From the NCBI GenBank assembly GCA_023101885.1, contig JALPQD010000076.1, positions 1,816,397 through 1,880,396 of the forward strand: a stretch of 64,000 nucleotides of DNA, in the 5' to 3' direction. Positions 21,122 to 34,100 of this stretch are shown here, in pieces (position 1 is the first letter of the stretch; every line of letters begins with the position of its first letter). This DNA comes from Typhlomys cinereus (taxonomy: Eukaryota > Chordata > Mammalia > Rodentia > Platacanthomyidae). The notes beneath the pieces are model-generated. The model was not told the DNA's origin. It ran no database searches and saw only the letters and a list, made by a program, of their open reading frames with translations. The position numbers were made by a program, and so were the translations under genes.

Positions 21122-24014
21122 AATTACCAACTGACACCCAAGAGACAGGGCTCTGGACATACCCAAGAGGGATTCTCTAGATTAGTTTCTGTCTTTGATT
21201 ATGCACATGAGAGATTGTCCACAGTAAACCACAGAGAAAAGGTATTGGCTGAGAAGAGCAAACCTTGGTACATGTGAGGCTCCGAATGTTCCCCAGAACT
21301 GTTCAGAAGGATCCACTGAAGTATCAGAGTTTCTACACAGTGGGAGAACAGAACAGGAAACACACTGGACACTTACTGTTCTCCTGTCCCCTGCACATAA
21401 GACCATGAGACTCTTCATGGCAACGTGGAACACAGCATCCCCTTTGCTCCGGTTCTATTTTGTTGGAACCACTCTTATAAAATATCTCCTCCAATCCAGG
21501 GTGGGATGGGGTCTCTTTATCTGCCAGCACCAAGGCGGGCAAAGGAAGCCAAAATCAGGTTGGAATGAAGTCAGTTAGCAGAGGGTGTGCAGACAGGATG
21601 CCAGGGCTGTGGGCACTGATCAGCAATGTTGGAGGGCAGCAAAGCTCAAGGTGGAAATCATCTAGCATGGTGGAGGCAAGTGAAAGGCAGTCTGAAAGGC
21701 AGACCCATGCTTGGGAGCTATGAGCTTAGGCCTGGGAATAGGGCACAGTAAGGCTTAAAGGGAGCTACGTGATTGGGGGGCGTCACAGTAGACTGGCAAG
21801 CCAAAGCCTACAGAGCCTGTGCCCCTGCCCCTTGGGGGTACTTTAGCTCATCTGAAGGAAACCACTCTGTATCAACTTCTGGATGCAAAAATCAACATCA
21901 TACTGAGATCTTGATTCTGCGGGCAGATAAATGAGCAAGGGCCCCCCAGCCTCCAACTGCTACAGTAAGCTGCTGCCTGGGCTTTTCATCACAACCCCAA
22001 GACGCTTCTGGAATCACTGACTCCCTTTCCACCCACTTCTAAGAAACACAAGAAATCCCTCTTCTTCTTCATACTCTTGCCAGCTCTCCCTGCTGCGACA
22101 GCCCCTGGGTTCTGGGCAATGTAGAGTTTTTACTTTCAGGTGTCTGAATTCATGGAAGGGGAGGGGTCTCCTCTCTGACTTCTTTGCAGCTAACAAGATG
22201 GAAGGTGCAGGGAATAGAGCTCTTCCTATGGAACTTGATCTCATGCTCTTTCTGTAAGGCAGGACAGGGACCAAGGTCAAGGGGAAATTCTGAACATTTG
22301 GCCCATACCACTCGCTAGTACTGATCTGTGTATACTCCCATGGTGAACCACCAGTTAAGTAAAACAATTTTATTACTTGCAGATAAGCAGCAACAGAAGC
22401 CTAAGATTTAAGACAAGGCAGGCTGCCCAGGGTAGGCAGTCTTGTGTTGTGTGTCTTACTTCGCCCTGAAGCCGAGGTACCTCAAAAGTGCACTCAACCC
22501 TGTGGAGTGAGGCTGCAATGTACAAGGTACAATCACAGCATAAGATAGATTCTGGACCAGCAAAACTGTGCCAGGGGAGTTATGGTCTGGCAGAGTAGAC
22601 CAGCCTCAAAGCTATAGGAGGGAATTTGTAGCCTGGTATAGTTGGCCTGTCCCAAAGCTGAAATTTTGGGCCATGTCTTGGGCAAAGTCAATCTGCTTCT
22701 CAGCTGGAGTGAGACATGACTTGGGCAGAACCCCGTCTGCCTCATTCTTTCAGATAAGATTGCTTAAGCTCGGTTTGACTTCCCTTCAGAACATTATATG
22801 CTGCATAGAAATCCACAGTCTTCTCTATTTCCCATGCCCTTGGAACCTACTGATACACTGTTTACTTAACTTGTCTATAAAACAATAAACACTTGGAAAA
22901 GCGGCTACTGCCAGACCTTATCAGGGTCTATGCAGACCACCTGATCCTGACTTTTTCTAAATATTCTTTCTTTGCCTTCATTCTTGCATCACCCCAACAG
23001 AGTAACTCCACATGGGTCTTGGCATGAGCCTAAGTTTTAAACTCAGGGGAAAGTAAAGCATTGGGCTACTGTATTACTGAACGTCTTGTTCAGTGTTGAC
23101 CAAGAACAGAGAGCGCCTGCAGGGAACATCCAGGAACAGGGTTGGATCCATGAATTCACTCTAGTTATTCATATTTCCACAAGACCTGCACGAGATCTGT
23201 CTGTCATATCACCATTTATCATGGAAGGAGAAAGATCTCAGAAGGCCCCCACACTTCTCTAAGAGAACGAGGAGGGTTAATGCTGATGGGGGGGGATGCT
23301 TCCTCAGTGGTATACATACTGATACATGATTCATGTTCCAGCAAGTACTCGGGCACATGCTATCATCAAAGGCAAACGAGATGAAACCCAGTGAGCCACA
23401 CATGCAAAAAGACATGAAAATAGGAGGGAGATTGGCAGGGAAGAAAAAGCGCTGTCATGGGAATAGGAAGAGGGATAGGATTAGGGATTAAGGTATGAGA
23501 ATATAAATCTATTATATTCATATTTGAAACACAAAGAATTTTAAAAATTGAGTTTTCAAAAAAAAGCAGGATTTTTCCAGTCAGTTTCTCCTTGCCTCTT
23601 GCAGTAGCGTTCCAGTACACCGACCAGTTACTTGAGAACAAGTGTAATGGAAGGAAGGAGCCAGGTGCCAGAAGCCATCAGGAGTCCTCCTCTGTGCTCC
23701 CTTCCTCTACATTTTCTCTTTTATTCCTCCAAGTCTTGGGGTCTAAAAATCATCTTGACAACAGATAAAACCACTTTCAAATCAATTATTCATTCTTTGA
23801 AACTTAGGATCTTGAGTGTTGACCCTAGAACAAATGACTTTTGCAAACAGACAAAATCCCTCAAACTGTTTTCCCCCAAAGGTATTCACATGAGCATCAA
23901 AAATATAGTTCGGGTTTCAAAAACTGAATCTCCTTTTTATTCCCTGAATTTCTGCCTACCTATTCCATTCTAATTTCCCAGCCCTGACTCATCTCTAACC
24001 TCAGCACATGATAT
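21122..24014. other. Long unique block
   Basis: No gene is seen. The part from about 22540 to 23060 has a 'tataaaacaataaacac' box and a pyrimidine-rich end that could be part of an LTR, but I cannot support it. The rest is unique. Confidence 0.4.
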
Positions 24015-24395
24015 GGTATAGTTAACTGCAGGTGTCAACTGGCAATTGAAGGCTCAAAGTCTGAGCACATGTGTAAAGAATTAGTAGTTGAGTTAAACCC
24101 TTAGCAAGCCTGTAGGAGATTGTCCAACTGATGGGGGAAGAACCAGCCCATGGTGGATGGGACCATTCCCTGGGCTGGTGTATAAAATGGAAAGAGCTGA
24201 TCAAGTAGGTTGGCATTCTTTGTCATACTTGGACAGACATGCTGTCAGACAAATGAGGTTTACCTTTTGCTCAACAGTCCCATGGATATAGTATAGCCAG
24301 TTCTCTGATATGAGCTTTCATGCTAAGATGGACTAAGAAATGTAAGCCAGAACAGACTCCCTTGTTTCCATAAGCTATTTTGTCATGGATTTTTT
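24015..24395 (-). repeat. Dispersed repeat family A, minus orientation
   Basis: 'caggtgtcaactggcaattg', 'gaagaaccagcccatggtgg' and 'ggcattctttgtcatacttg' match 47585-47990 in the same orientation and the reverse complement of 3150-3545. Confidence 0.6.
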
Positions 24396-24569
24396 TTTTT
24401 TTTTGCAGCAACATGCAGAGTAACTGTGTCATGCAGCCAACACATTTGCTCTCATAGGCTATGTCTTGACAACTATGAGCATGTATTGACTACTATAAAC
24501 ATGTCCCCTGAATATGTCATTGTCCTGCTTTTGTGTACACCACAGTTGACCCCTGAGATACAATCTCAT
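24396..24569. other. Spacer with T run
   Basis: A poly(T) run lies at about 24390-24405, then unique sequence. Confidence 0.3.
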
Positions 24570-24800
24570 TTCTGGAATTAAGTGAATTTCTTTTACTTTT
24601 CATGTATATGCCTGTATGGAATGTGTGCTTGTCTGCATGCATGTTTGTACATAGATGGGGCAGATATGTATATATGAACACATGCATGTGGAGGCCCTGG
24701 ACATTTTTATATGGAATCTGGGCATTTGGGCTTGGGTTCTTTTGCTTAAGTAACAAACACTTCCACAACTGAATCGTCTCCCTATCTCTGCAGCTGATAC
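24570..24800 (-). mobile_element. Diverged SINE (B4-like), minus orientation
   Basis: It has a GT-rich 5' part on plus ('gcatgcatgtttgtacatag') and an end of 'gtctccctatctctgcagct', the reverse of a tRNA-like SINE head. Old and weakly supported. Confidence 0.4.
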
Positions 24801-25164
24801 ATTTCTATGTTTCCTCATGTAATGACTGGAGTCATGGGTCTCCTGTGCCTCTTAGAAGCCCTCAGATTTCTGTTGTATGTCACACACCATTAGATAATTT
24901 TCAACATAGTGTCGATCAATATAAAATAAAATATACATAAGATAACCCACTTCCCATAAACTGACTTTGACTTTCAGGATAAGAAGATTTTGACCAAAGT
25001 GAAAACATCGCTTCCCATGATCAGCCCAGCCAACAGCCCTCTGTCAGGTGGTTCAAAGTGAACCTCAGTCAAAGGCTGATGGTTCATCTTCTGGGACCAA
25101 GATCTCCAGCAATCATCACATGGGAGTCACATGGGAGGTTACTTTCCTTAGTACCTCGATGTGC
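24801..25164. other. Unique sequence
   Basis: Nothing recognisable. Confidence 0.3.
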
Positions 25165-25560
25165 TTTATAGGACTATACTAGCTTGTGTAACAAATGCAT
25201 TCCAAATAGAATGGGTCAGCCCAACTTAGACCCATTTCTTACTCATTTCTTGACCTGACACATAGACTAAGTACTTTATTAAGAGCAGAAGTGTTCTTCA
25301 TTCTTCTGGAGGCAAGGATGTTCAAAGTCAAGGCTCCAGCGGATTTGTAGGTAGATGAGGGTTTGGTTTTGTGGCTCATAGACAACATTGTCTACCTGTG
25401 TCTCCATATGGGCTTCTTCCCTTGGGCCTCTTTTATAAGGGGACTAATCCTAGTCACAAGAGCTCCACTACCTCTCAAAGACTATCACCCTTGGAAAATC
25501 ATGACTTCAGCGTATGAATGTGGGGGAGTATACACACATTCAGACCAGAGCAGACCTATG
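25165..25560 (-). repeat. MaLR-like LTR (MLT1 type), minus orientation
   Basis: 'cttctggaggcaaggatgtt', 'cttttataaggggactaatc' and 'cacattcagaccagagcag' occur in the order of a reversed MLT1 LTR. Confidence 0.6.
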
Positions 25561-25981
25561 GGTCTTAGGCAGATGTTGAGATGGGGGGAGCAGGACACAT
25601 CATTCTCTCCCATGTGGTTATTAAGTTCCAGGTTCCACCATGCCACTAAGAGATCTTGTTGCCATCTTCATCTAGCCAGTGGAAAGACGAAGAGATCCTG
25701 GAAGAGCCATGCCTATTTTTAAAAGCTTTGATTTAAACTTGGTGCAATCACTTTCTCCTGCATTCTGTTGGTGACAACTTGTATAGCTATGGCTGCTGCA
25801 AGGAAGTATGGGAAATACGTTCTGACCATGTGCCAGCCACTTGCCTATGACAGATTAGAGCAAACACTGGCAGGCCCTGCCACACACCAGCCTTCCTGCT
25901 CTGCTGTGAAGGAGACTTTTGCTTTTCCTAGGAGGCTCGCTCTCCTTCAGTCTTCCTCCTCCCCAGACGGTGTTAGCTCTT

Positions 25982-26037
25982 TTCTTTAATTATTTATTCA
26001 GTTGTGCGCGCGCGTGCATGTGCGAGTGCGTGTGCGT

Positions 26038-26094
<57 letters not shown>

Positions 26095-26312
26095 CCACGG
26101 GCAAATTTGAGAACCACTATGGACCGCCTCCACCTCCTCCTTGTTTACTCTGCCCCGGGATTCACAGGCTCCACCTACCAGGGCCAACCTCTTCCCTCCC
26201 GTCCCCCGCCCCCCAGCCCTGGCATCTAAACTTGGGGTCTAGGATCTGAACTCAGGACCTTCCGCCTGCAAGGCAGAAAAGCTTAACCCCTGAGCCACCT
26301 CTCCAGCCCCAT
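25982..26312 (-). mobile_element. tRNA-headed CpG-rich SINE, younger type, with 17-nt TSD
   Basis: The minus strand begins 'ggggctggagaggtggctca' and ends at a CG/CA tail (GT tract 26030-26092 on plus). A 17-nt target-site duplication, AGACGGTGTTAGCTCTT, flanks it at 25965-25981 and 26313-26329. Confidence 0.93.
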
Positions 26313-26502
26313 AGACGGTGTTAGCTCTTAAGATCTCTGTGTTCAATCTTCACTCCTACTGAAAGCAAGGGAAACCCTGAATAAACTGTTAGTTCCCATA
26401 GACTTCACCCTCTGAAACCCTCAGACTTCACCTGTTCTTAGCTACTGACTCTTAAGTGTCTTAACTATCTTTTATTTGTGAATATGTTTATCCACATTTT
26501 TT

Positions 26503-26775
26503 TGCAATTCTAGAGGTCAAATCCAGGGTATTATGCATGCTGGCAAACACTCCATCACTGAACTATATCCCTAGCCTTTTTTTTTCTGACAGAGTCTTAT
26601 ATAATCCAGACTTGCCTAAGCTCACTATGCAGCTGAGGACGACTTTGATTTTCTGATCCTCCTGCTTCTACCTCCTCAGTGCTAAGATTATGCTTAGCAT
26701 GCTGGGACTTGAATCTGGGGCACTGTGCATGCTAGACATAAACGCTACTAACTGAGCTATATCCACAGTCTGACT
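26503..26775 (-). mobile_element. ID / B1 / ID composite (B4-like), minus orientation
   Basis: Reversed ID-like modules lie at about 26503-26575 and 26700-26775 ('actgaactatatccctagcc', 'ctaactgagctatatccaca'). A reversed B1 lies between them ('gatcctcctgcttctacctc'). The right ID plus B1 has B4 structure, with a second ID beside it. Confidence 0.6.
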
Positions 26776-29486
26776 GTAGGTAATACTTCTGCCATGTGGG
26801 TTAAGCTAGTAACCATTGTGAAGTTTGATCATGAAACAACCCCAAATCCTGTGCTCTGAGAGGCCTATGTAAGACTTGTTCTCCTGTCTCCACACACCAG
26901 GTTACTTCTAGAAAGAAACCATTCTGTTCTGCAAAACTGGCAGTTTCTGTGATTAGCATATTGTATGGTAGACAACACCATCTACCTAAGCAATTCATGC
27001 TAAGCTAGCCTTTTTTTTTTGGAGAATACTTTGGTTTAAAGGAAATACACTTAGTAACTGTGCAAAATTAATTGAAACAAGTGACTGTGTTGACACCCAT
27101 CTCCAGGCTTGGGGGAGGGTCTCCAGTTCTGTCTAACCCCCTGTTTATTGCTGCCTTGAGCCTGCTCTGGACAGAAACAGGAGACTGGCCCAGGTGAGGC
27201 CTGGTTTCATATGAAATCCTCTAGCTCGTTAAGTGGATGGGACCTTTGTTCCTCTTCAGATGCCAGTGCGACCAGCTTCAGCAACCTGAGTGTTATTTTT
27301 CTCCCTGATGGACTAATCCCCAAATATCCAGGCTTACTTCTGTACCATATCCCAACCGCCTACAGGGTTTTCTTCATGGTGCTGAGGTTAACACCCTGAT
27401 CCAGGCTTCACTCAGCTTTCGTTTATGTCTCTCTTGCCATCCATCTCAGCAAGCTTTCTTTTTTCAAAAGACAGAAATCTCAGCAGATGTATTCATTCTG
27501 GGATGTTTCCTGGACTCACACCAGTGAGCTCATTAGCCAAGCTAACGATGGGGATTTTTCTTTCTTTTTAGTTGATAGCAAAGACCAGAACCACGTGATC
27601 TGCCCCTAGCCACTCTCATTCCTGTATGTGTGAGGAATCTGTGGCTCCAATTACCCTCAAGAAGGGAGGCTGTGCTTTCTAAGCATGCTTACTTCTTACA
27701 AGTATCTGCTTCTATTTAGCAGAAGACCAAGGCTCCAGCAGGAAATTTCTAGGTTAGCTGTACTTTGCTCTAACAAAGGAAAGTCTAGCCAAAAAGAACA
27801 GCAAAGCTATGGCCCCGGCTTCTTGGAGTGTCTTGTCTGATTACCCAATTATTACAGAATAGATTAGGAAGGATTAACCCCGGAGGTTGGACAGATGGAG
27901 AACACTATTAAAATACCCCATGTGGGGCTTTGGAGTGGATAGCAATGACCACCTGTCCCCATTCATAGGTCAGTCTGTCCTCATTTAGAGCCACAAGATC
28001 CTTGGCTTTGATGCCCATGTCTAGAGAAACAGAATAGCCCAGGAAGTATGCAGGACCCTCCCTGTCTGGCCCAGTGCTTCTGCCCTCCTGGTTCGCTCCC
28101 TATCTTGCCCTAGATTAATACAGTAGAGAGACGCTCTGCTCAATTACAAGGGAGTTTGGGGTTATCTCCCAGGGCTCTGGGGAATGGTTTTGGAGACATG
28201 GTGTGAGACTATAACAGACAGGGAAGATTCAGTTTCCGACCTGCTTTTTCTTCATTCACTCTTGAAGAAATAGCCAGTGGCCGTCTCTTCCTGTGTTGGC
28301 AACTGGGGCTCGATCAGAGCTGTGCTTTTGTGTTATTATGGGTTACAGGGGGATAGAGGTTCATTCTGAACCCTTGTGCCTTTTCATTCCTGCATTTTGG
28401 AAGCGTGGGACAGACACAGTATCACCTTGCCCCACAATGGGGCAAAATGGCCCCAGCCTGAATCACAGCCTGACTTCACAGGCTGAATGGTACTAGAAGC
28501 AATCTGTCTGATGAGACACAGGGTTCCTCCCCTCCAAGTCTTCTGTCTTCCAAAGAGATAATACTGCCTTCATGAGAATGTGTTCGGTGACATTAATGAC
28601 TGATGGGAAAACATTGTGCCAAACCAACTCCTTTGGGCAATCTTGAAACAGGAACACTTAGTCAGATGAGCACTTCTTCCTTTCATATCTAACTTAAGCC
28701 AATGAAAGAGAATTGAGCACAGTGAGCAGCAGTGCTCTGTGGCATGGTCTCAGCACCATACCCTTGCTGGAGGACTCGTCTGTCCCAAACTCTAGGGACA
28801 CCACCCATTCATGATTGAGTTTCAGGAAACCATCTTCACTGCCCCAATGACAGTTTACGCCACTGAAAATGTTTGGAAAGTAGAGCTCAACTTTGGTAAT
28901 GTTCAGATTTCCCTCCCTTAGTCTCAGTTGTAATCTATATTGAGTGGTTTCTGTGAAGCAGGGCTGTTCCAGGTAATTCTTATGCATTCAGTCACTCATT
29001 CCCCATAGCGGTGGCAGCACTTTGCAGAAGAATACACTGGGACACAGAAGTTAAATGATGTGACCCCAGAGCAGACTAGTAAGCAGCAGAGCATCCGACT
29101 CCATTTTCTGCCTTCAGGATTGTTGGTCTGACTACTGCTGAGTTACATTCTGCTCTAAAGCTTAGTGTCTTGCAATAGTGACTACAGTATTGCTCCTTGT
29201 TCTTAGGGTTTGATGCTCTGATGTGGCTCAGCCAGTGGAGATTTTGCTCCACACAGCATCAATTGAAGCATTTCATTATGGCAGCTAGGACTGAGATGCC
29301 CCTGGCGGCTTCACTCATATATCCAAACCACAGAAGGACAACTGGGAAGGTCCATGAGGGCTATCACCGAAGAATGGTGTGATCTTCTTTTCTTATGAAA
29401 AGCTATGACCCTAAAAGAAAGCTTTCCTTTGGCATAGGAAGATGCAAAAGTCTGCAGAAATTGCATTAAAGTCACAGGAGTTGGGT
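26776..29486. other. Long unique block
   Basis: No gene, no repeat I can name. Candidate location for distal regulatory sequence. Confidence 0.35.
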
Positions 29487-29625
29487 ATAGTGGTGCATGC
29501 CTATAATCCCGGTACTCAGAAAGTATTGGGGATATTGTGAAATTGAGGCCTGCCAAGGCTACAGAGCCAGTTTCAGGCTGACCTTAGCACCCACAGTGAA
29601 ATCCTATCTGAAAACAAACAGGGGC
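29487..29625 (+). mobile_element. B1-like SINE
   Basis: 'gggtatagtggtgcatgcct' and 'ataatcccggtactcagaaa' are the B1 5' end, with a diverged 3' half and A-rich end. Confidence 0.75.
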
Positions 29626-29880
29626 TGAAGAGATGCCTCAGGGTCAAAGCCTTTACCTCGCAAGCAAAAGGACACGAATCGGCATCCCAGATCCCATGTA
29701 AAATTGCCTGGTGGCAATGGTAGTAGCCTGCAATTCCAGTCACGAGAGGCAGAGCTCAGGAAACCCCAGAGCAATTCAGAATAATTCCCAATGTCACCTT
29801 TGGGTCTCCACAGACACACTCCTCTGGTGTGCACGCGCGCGCGCACACACAGACACACACACACACACACACATACACAC
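29626..29880 (+). mobile_element. tRNA-headed SINE with (CA)n tail, older type
   Basis: It starts 'ggggctgaagagatgcctca' and ends in CG/CA repeats (29830-29880). Its CA tail forms one breakpoint of the tandem duplication that follows. Confidence 0.8.
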
Positions 29881-30172
29881 ATGTAAATAAACAAAAGTAT
29901 GGAGAATAGCATGGTCAGAGTTAAAAGTAGATTTGAGAGATGACGTTATTGTGGCCCTGTTTAGTGGAACCATTGGTTAACATACCATACCATCCCATTA
30001 GAAGGCAAATGAGGACACACACACACACACATACACACATGTAAATAAGCAAAAGTATGGAGAATAGCATGGTCAGAGTTAAAAGTAGATTTGAGAGGTG
30101 ACGTTATTGTGGCCCTGTTTAGTGGAACCATTGGTTAACATACCATACCATCCCATTAGAAGGCAAATGAGG
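29881..30172. repeat. 158-bp tandem duplication
   Basis: The segment from the CA tail through 'ggaaccattggttaacatac' to 'aggcaaatgagg' occurs twice at 158-bp spacing: the first copy ends at 30014, the second at 30172. I see only two base differences in the shared part (ataaac/ataagc, agagatg/agaggtg). The first copy ends with the GG that starts the SINE after the second copy, so the duplication seems to postdate that insertion. Confidence 0.92.
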
Positions 30173-30382
30173 GGCTGGAGAGGTGGCTCAGGGGTTAAGC
30201 CTCCGCCTTGCAGGCGGAAGGTCCTGAGTTCGGATCCCAGATCCCACGTATAGACGCCGGGTGGAAGCGGGGGCGGCCTGCGCTTCTGGTCCTGGTAGGG
30301 CGGAGCCTGTGAATCCCGGGCAGAAGGAGCTGGAGGTGTCCATGGTGGTTCGCGAATTCGTCCGTGGTTCTACACATACTCA

Positions 30383-30434
<52 letters not shown>

Positions 30435-30500
30435 TGCGCACACATACACACACATATGCACACAGTTGAATAAATAATAATTAAAAAATTTTAAAAAAAA
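30171..30500 (+). mobile_element. tRNA-headed CpG-rich SINE, younger type, with TSD
   Basis: Full-length copy: A-box region 'tggctcagggg' (30184-30194), B-box-like 'gagttcggatc' (30226-30236), CpG-rich body, (CA)n tail (30380-30430) and an A-rich end. Target-site duplication AGAAGGCAAATGA at 30158-30170 and 30501-30513. No ORF; such SINEs rely on L1 enzymes. Confidence 0.93.
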
Positions 30501-30513
30501 AGAAGGCAAATGA

Positions 30514-30829
30514 TTCCTCTTCCAGTATTCAACCGAGCTCTCAAACTTCTCTAAGTCACCTGCTTCTTACATTTGCCCCTCTTCCTTCCACCGCCCCCAC
30601 CTCTTCAAGGGCCAGAGGGCAGGATGCACCCGCTGGCACAATAAAGAGAAGGACCAGTATTTCCCGTCATCTAGAACCTGAGATCAAATTAACAGGAATT
30701 TTTTGACACCCTCCCCCCAGGGCTACATAGAAACACCCGCGCCCGACACTCAGGCTTGCCTCTCTGTACTCATGTAACTGTTGAGAGACTCAAGGTAAAT
30801 TCTATTTTGTGAGATTTAGCCTGACTTTC
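30514..30829. other. Unique sequence
   Basis: Nothing recognisable. Confidence 0.3.
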
Positions 30830-31050
30830 TTAGTACATTTTCTGTTGCTCTAAAAAAGTATCTGAGATCAGGTCATTTTTAAAGAATAGAAACTTTCGGA
30901 AGCCGGGGAGCTCGTGAGCATTGTACTCGGCCTCTGGAAAGGATCTTCTTGCTACGCCACGGCATGGCAGAAGCTTGCCCATGGTGACCCAGGGCAAGTA
31001 TGGTATGTCTTCCCGTAACACGCTGCTAACGCTGTGATAGGGGACCCTAC
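30830..31050 (-). repeat. Diverged LTR-like dispersed repeat, minus orientation
   Basis: 'cattttctgttgctctaaaa' and 'ttaaagaatagaaactttcg' resemble the reversed 3' end of the family B / MaLR-like repeats. Weak support. Confidence 0.4.
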
Positions 31051-31160
31051 TCTCACATCTTCATCTATTTCTTTTTTTCTGCTTATTCTTTGAAATTTTC
31101 ATATGCATACAAAATGAATGTATGTCCTTGTTCCTGCCTCTTCCTTCCCACTCCCACCCT
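31051..31160 (-). mobile_element. Possible L1 3' UTR fragment, minus orientation
   Basis: A T-rich start then 'catatgcatacaaaatgaat' and a CT-rich stretch resemble the reversed L1 3' end seen at 62012-62130, but diverged. Confidence 0.35.
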
Positions 31161-34100
31161 AATGACTTCCCAATGACTTTACAAGTAATACCATTCATCT
31201 GGGTCTAAAGAGTCCGTTTTGAATTCATGAGCTTCTGGGAGACACACTGAACCCAAAGGCACACTTATTCATCGAGTGCACCTTCCCCAGAACCCTCAGC
31301 CCTCCCTGCTTTCATTCGGACCTGCCCTGTCTCTCCACTTAGCCTTCTTCTTCTTCTATACCCTAGAAAGTCATCGGTCCATTCATATCAACCACAAAGC
31401 TCTGAGAAACGCTACTGAAAACCTTTCTCCATATTCAAATCCATCCACGGATCTGCAACTTTTGCAAACTGATAGGCCAGAGCTGTTTGGAAGGTACCAG
31501 ATTTACCAATGGAGCCACACATCCAAACCATATCCTCACACCTCACCTTTGCCACACCCTTAGCCAGCACAAGGCCCAGGTGCCAGGCTCCCTGCTCCCT
31601 ATGCTACACCTGTGATCCTAGTGGCAAAAGTAATTAAGAGCATCTGTACGTTCTCACAGAACACCTATGGGTGCCTCATGATGAATCTGCATCCCCAGTC
31701 ACGAAGTTAGCACTCCATGCTAGAGCCTGATCCCATCTCTTGTATCTTAAATGTTGTCCACCCATTCCCAGCCTTCCCTGTTCTCCAGAGTCAGGTTTGG
31801 TAGAGGCGGTGCTGAATCAGTCAGCACATCTCTTTGAGCTTGATCCTCTTATAAATCTGGGTCAGGAGACATGAAGTCAGGGTGACAGGGGCTGCCCACA
31901 CTTCAACAAATTGAATGTTGGCCTCCTTTCCTTAGATGCTGCAGCAAGCTTAAGAAGTGTGTGGGTCTCTCTTTTAGCTGCTCTCCGAGCTCCAGAGGTG
32001 TGTGAAACAGAATAGACTCTCTGCCATTGGGAGATGCTGGGTGAGAGTGAGAATTACACAACCGAGACTATTTCCTTTGGACAGACCATCAAGGATTTTG
32101 TGGTAGCCACGACATATGGAACAGATCCTCAGTAGTGGGGTCAGGACATAAGACAATGGCTCTTGCCTGGCACTGATTGCAAGACTATAAATTTCCAGAT
32201 GTTCTTGGGGCTATTCAAGTGCCCACTCAGCACATCGCTTCAAAAACGCTTGTGCCATCCATCTGACCTCCTGATTCTAAAGAGCAAGGGATTAATTCAA
32301 GCATGAAGCTGTTCAAAGTAGGGCTTAAATGACACAACTGGGGCAGCTATCAAAAACCCACATGAGTCAGCCCCATAGCAGCCGAGGGCACCGAGAGATC
32401 CTTTCAAGGTCTCACTTGTCTGATTAATGTGCCCTAATTTCTCCAAACCACAGTTTATAGAAAACATTCTCCCATTCGCTCTCTTCTGCAGGCTTTTCCT
32501 GGCCGTCTCTGCCCAGGGCTGCCTCGCGTCAGCTTCTATTGTCCACAAGCTTCTCATGATCTGGGCAATTCATTTGGACAGTGAGGGCCCATCCAGGGCC
32601 TGGGACTGCTTCTCGACTCTGTCTCTCAGTCACCCTTCTCCCTCCATTTCCCTGGAGCAGCTGACAAATCATTCCCCAAGCTTCTCCCAGAGCTTTATTT
32701 TTTCCTTAAAAAAAAAAGATTTTTTTTTCCTTAAAAGGAATTCTTGTATCAGTTGCTAATAATATACATTTCCCCCCCTCACATTATTATGTGAAAATTT
32801 TCGTGCGACATGGGAAAATGCTTATGATAACATGAGCTCAACAGGGAAACAGAAAGGCCTTCTTAAAGCTACGCTCCATACAGTCTCTACTACGGAAAGC
32901 AGTGTGCACGGAAGGAAATGCAATCAGATGGTAGAATGACTGACTCAAGTCACTCAGAGTGATTTGTGTAGTCCTTCTGCTAGCCAGATGTCTAAGTCTG
33001 CAGTGGTACTGCAGGTATTTGGAGTCCAGGCACCTGAGAAAATGCTATTACTATTCAGAAAATAAAAATCGAGATGTGAGTGTGACTTCTTCCCTCCCAG
33101 GGAGCAGACAGCCAGGCTCCATCGGAAACTCTTCTCTTTCTTCGCACTGACCATCAGGAGCCTCCAGGCAAAAACTGGCAGTTTGTGCATTTTTCAAAGG
33201 CAGCTGGATCTGGCTTTCTGACTTTTCATCCTGCCGCTAGATCGTCTCCTGACGCACTGGCAAGATTCCTAGAAGGAGAGAGAAGGCACCAGCCAGTCAG
33301 TGGCAAAGACCCAGTTACTGAGAATGAGTGCAGGGCGCACCTGCTGATTCCAGGAGAGCTTGGCAACTTTCCTGCAGAGGCTGTTGCACCTTGAAATGCT
33401 ATTTCCAGCATAGAAGGATTCCCTTCTTAGCTTAGAGGAACTTTGGTAGTCTACCAGGAAAACTGGTTCATCTTCCTATCTTGAGTAAATATTTAGCCTC
33501 CACTAATCTGAATCCATCACTCCAGTTGCAAACGACACATTGCTGTACATCTGACAGACCTGAATTTGGGAGAAGGCAACAAGAAGAGTGCTAATTTGTC
33601 TATCTCAAGCAATTTTCTGCATTTCCATAAACAGGCCTTGGCGTTGCACCCAAGCCTTAAGAATTCTGCATGTCTCAGAGCTCACCAGCTTTTCAAAGCT
33701 CATCTGAGGCAGGCACAGGTTTTGCAGGTAGATTGAATTGGATAAGCTTTCATCTCTTCCTCCCTTCGGCAAGAGGCAATGTTAAAGAAAATATTTTCTT
33801 AGATAGTGGCTTACAAGAACTTTCCGGTAGATGATATGTGCAGATACTAGGCCTTATCCTCTTTAAATTATTAAAATACAGGCAAGAGGCCTTTCCAGAT
33901 CCTTCAGAAATGTTGGAAGTAAATCTTCTTGCACATGTAGCCATGACAGTCTGCCACTCATTCGTGTGGAAGGCATTATATTTCCCTGGGAATAACCCAT
34001 CGATCCTCTCATTTTGTGCATAGGTCATGGCCAGTGCTACTGGCTCTTCCCACTCTGCTCCAGAAAGAGGGGTAAGAATCCTACCTTTCCAGGTAGGAGA

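Noticed and set aside
30184..30240. tRNA-like A and B boxes considered as a real tRNA gene
   Set aside because: They belong to the head of a SINE with a target-site duplication; there is no cloverleaf acceptor stem.
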